Shown here in pieces: positions 61,394 to 64,000 of a DNA stretch of 64,000 bases. Within the stretch, counting starts at the first letter, position 1. Each line of letters starts with the position of its first letter. The DNA comes from Motilimonas eburnea (GTDB lineage Bacteria > Pseudomonadota > Gammaproteobacteria > Enterobacterales > CBDFNC01), in contig NZ_JAIMJB010000002.1 of the NCBI RefSeq assembly GCF_021295345.1, forward strand, positions 248,001 to 312,000, written 5' to 3'. Position numbers and translations under genes: made by a program. Under the pieces are notes generated by a model, which saw only the letters and a list, made by a program, of their open reading frames with translations, was not told the origin of the DNA and ran no database searches.

Positions 61394-62629
61394 TTAGAAA
61401 GCGCGACTGTATTGCACACCGACTAGCACCGCATCAGCACGTGTCTTACCTTCTAACTGGGAATACGGAGATTGCTCGGTCACCTTCACATCTTCACCCA
61501 TCAAGTAGGTTGCGCCTACATCAATGGCTGAATTTGCATTTAGATGGTAGCTAAAGCCTGCTGAGAACCAATTACGATCTGAGTCAGGAACGGAAATGGA
61601 CGTGATCTTGTCTTGGGCACTGGTATCATGCATATAGCCTGCACGTAAGGTCCAGCTTGAGTTAAGCTCATAAGTCGCGCCAATGGCGTAATGAAAACCA
61701 TCTTGCCACTCATAGCGGTTTATCACGCCATGTCCATCGGATTTAAGCACATCAAACGCATCCCATCCAATCCACTGGACACTGTAATGCAGGGCCCACT
61801 GTGCACTAACGCGATGATAGCCAGAAAATTCGATCATATCGGGCAGCGGCATATACAGCTTGTCGTTTTTAATCAAGGGGTTCGCTTGATTAGGGGCATA
61901 CAAGATGTCGCCTTTGGCCTCCAGTTTAGGGCTATAGCGGTAAGATAATCCAAACCGGTTATTGGCATTTAACTCAAACATTGCCCCCAGATTAAAACCA
62001 AGGGCAAAGCCGTCGGCGTCGATATCTAATAAAGGTTGTTGGCCCGCCGGCGTGTTTAGGGCGCGGCGCATCTTGCCTTTGCCGTAAACTAAGTCTAATC
62101 CAGCGCCTAAACTCCACTGCTCATTAATGCGATAAGCTAAGCTGGCGCCTAAGTTGAAGCTTTTAACATCGGTTTTACCACCAAACTCAGGGGCAACATA
62201 GTTAGCGTCAAATTCCGTTTTGGTGCCGAAATTGCTGTAAAGGTTCGCACCCCAAACCCATTGGTCATTAATCGGTACGATCACATGCAAGTTAGGGGCA
62301 ACAGAAGTATCACCGGCATCACTAAAATCAGCAGAAAAAGATTGTCCCGGAGCAAAAACACTGGTGTATTGTGAATTTTTTACTTTGATATCCGTATCTA
62401 GCACAATAAAACCAAGGGACATGGCCGCGCTGTCAAACAAGGTCATGGCCGCGGCATTACGCGCCATCACAGAGGCATTGTCACCGATCACGGCATCGCC
62501 TGCAAATGCACGGCCTAAGCCGGTCGCTGATTGCGAGTTAAGTTGAAAGCCAGCTGCCCAACTTGGGCCTGCGATACAAGCCAGAGACAACACTCCAAGA
62601 CGTTTGGCAAGGGATTTAGTTACGACCAT
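61394..62629 (-). CDS. fadL: FadL-family outer membrane transporter
   Basis: A 411-residue 14-stranded outer membrane barrel for long-chain fatty acids or other hydrophobic compounds. The leader ends GPSWAAGF, with AGFQLNSQSATGLGRAFAGD as the classic N-terminal hatch segment. Later strands include WSLGAGLDLVYGKGKMRRAL, NNRFGLSYRYSPKLEAKGD and a C-terminal VGVQYSRAF. ATG at 62629 has AGGACAG upstream; a TTG 15 bp earlier is rejected. Divergent from the region upstream of icd. Confidence 0.93.
   Translation of the reverse strand: MVVTKSLAKRLGVLSLACIAGPSWAAGFQLNSQSATGLGRAFAGDAVIGDNASVMARNAAAMTLFDSAAMSLGFIVLDTDIKVKNSQYTSVFAPGQSFSADFSDAGDTSVAPNLHVIVPINDQWVWGANLYSNFGTKTEFDANYVAPEFGGKTDVKSFNLGASLAYRINEQWSLGAGLDLVYGKGKMRRALNTPAGQQPLLDIDADGFALGFNLGAMFELNANNRFGLSYRYSPKLEAKGDILYAPNQANPLIKNDKLYMPLPDMIEFSGYHRVSAQWALHYSVQWIGWDAFDVLKSDGHGVINRYEWQDGFHYAIGATYELNSSWTLRAGYMHDTSAQDKITSISVPDSDRNWFSAGFSYHLNANSAIDVGATYLMGEDVKVTEQSPYSQLEGKTRADAVLVGVQYSRAF

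Positions 62630-64000
<1,371 letters not shown>

Overview
The window reads as chromosomal DNA of a free-living, probably marine gammaproteobacterium close to the Vibrionales/Alteromonadales/Shewanella group. Supporting markers are a norspermidine-type polyamine operon, an OmpK/Tsx-like porin, a multidomain GH18 chitinase, a monomeric isocitrate dehydrogenase, and several small families (DUF2750, DUF2986, DUF3334, DUF4250, YibL, XapX) that I associate with these orders. The genus cannot be fixed from the sequence alone. I see no tRNA, rRNA, CRISPR array, prophage or intact insertion sequence. Mobile DNA is limited to two families of short inverted-repeat (MITE-like) elements and their remnants.

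Layout. 1-6500: an RNA-binding CvfB homologue (cut by the window edge), bluB, tdk, ppiC, a minus-strand operon (unknown protein, creA, tapT), a dimeric dUTPase and an SSB-like OB-fold protein. 6787-13423: a CheX/CheC-like DUF3334 protein, then a long structured leader with a 23-codon peptide ending Pro-UGA, followed by a four-gene polyamine operon (dat, ddc, carboxynorspermidine dehydrogenase, nspC). 13548-18400: a motif-poor unknown protein, a YbaK-domain protein, an S49 peptidase, a MITE, adenosine deaminase, a second kind of MITE and an OmpK/Tsx-like porin. 18780-23490: a zinc-ribbon orphan protein, a XapX protein and the nucleoside operon deoD-talB-deoB. 23595-32190: a lipoprotein, an RND efflux pair divergent from a LytS/LytTR two-component system, and the nucleoside transporter nupC. 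32201-41202: ybaK, a chitinase, trxC with a MITE abutting its stop codon, DUF4250, a small membrane protein, a LeuB-like dehydrogenase, the L,D-transpeptidase/MepK pair and a TerB-like protein. 41382-50726: a fructosamine-kinase-like protein with an altered catalytic motif, a CPXCG protein, an APC permease, a TSUP permease, 4.5S RNA, a nitroreductase, MazG, a racemase, DUF1801, a Xre-RES toxin-antitoxin pair, an unknown basic protein and a glycine-zipper lipoprotein. 50932-64000: an acetyltransferase, a cryptochrome/photolyase with an overlapping DUF2256 gene, a glutaredoxin-like protein, DUF2750, yibL, an SDR-DUF2867 protein, DUF2986, a hybrid kinase with its response regulator, fadL, and the start of the monomeric icd gene.

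Functional themes. Nucleoside uptake and salvage recurs across the window (outer-membrane channel, add, deoD, deoB, nupC, tdk), with talB linking pentose phosphates to central carbon. The polyamine operon should convert aspartate semialdehyde through diaminobutyrate and diaminopropane to norspermidine and/or spermidine, and its leader looks like a nascent-peptide sensor. The RND pump, the LytS/LytTR system and the direct repeats between them form a plausible self-contained regulatory module. The most unusual signals are the polyamine leader, the fructosamine-kinase-like protein with Asn in place of the catalytic Asp, the Xre-RES operator around its promoter, a perfect 34-bp palindrome in the icd leader, and the two MITE families.
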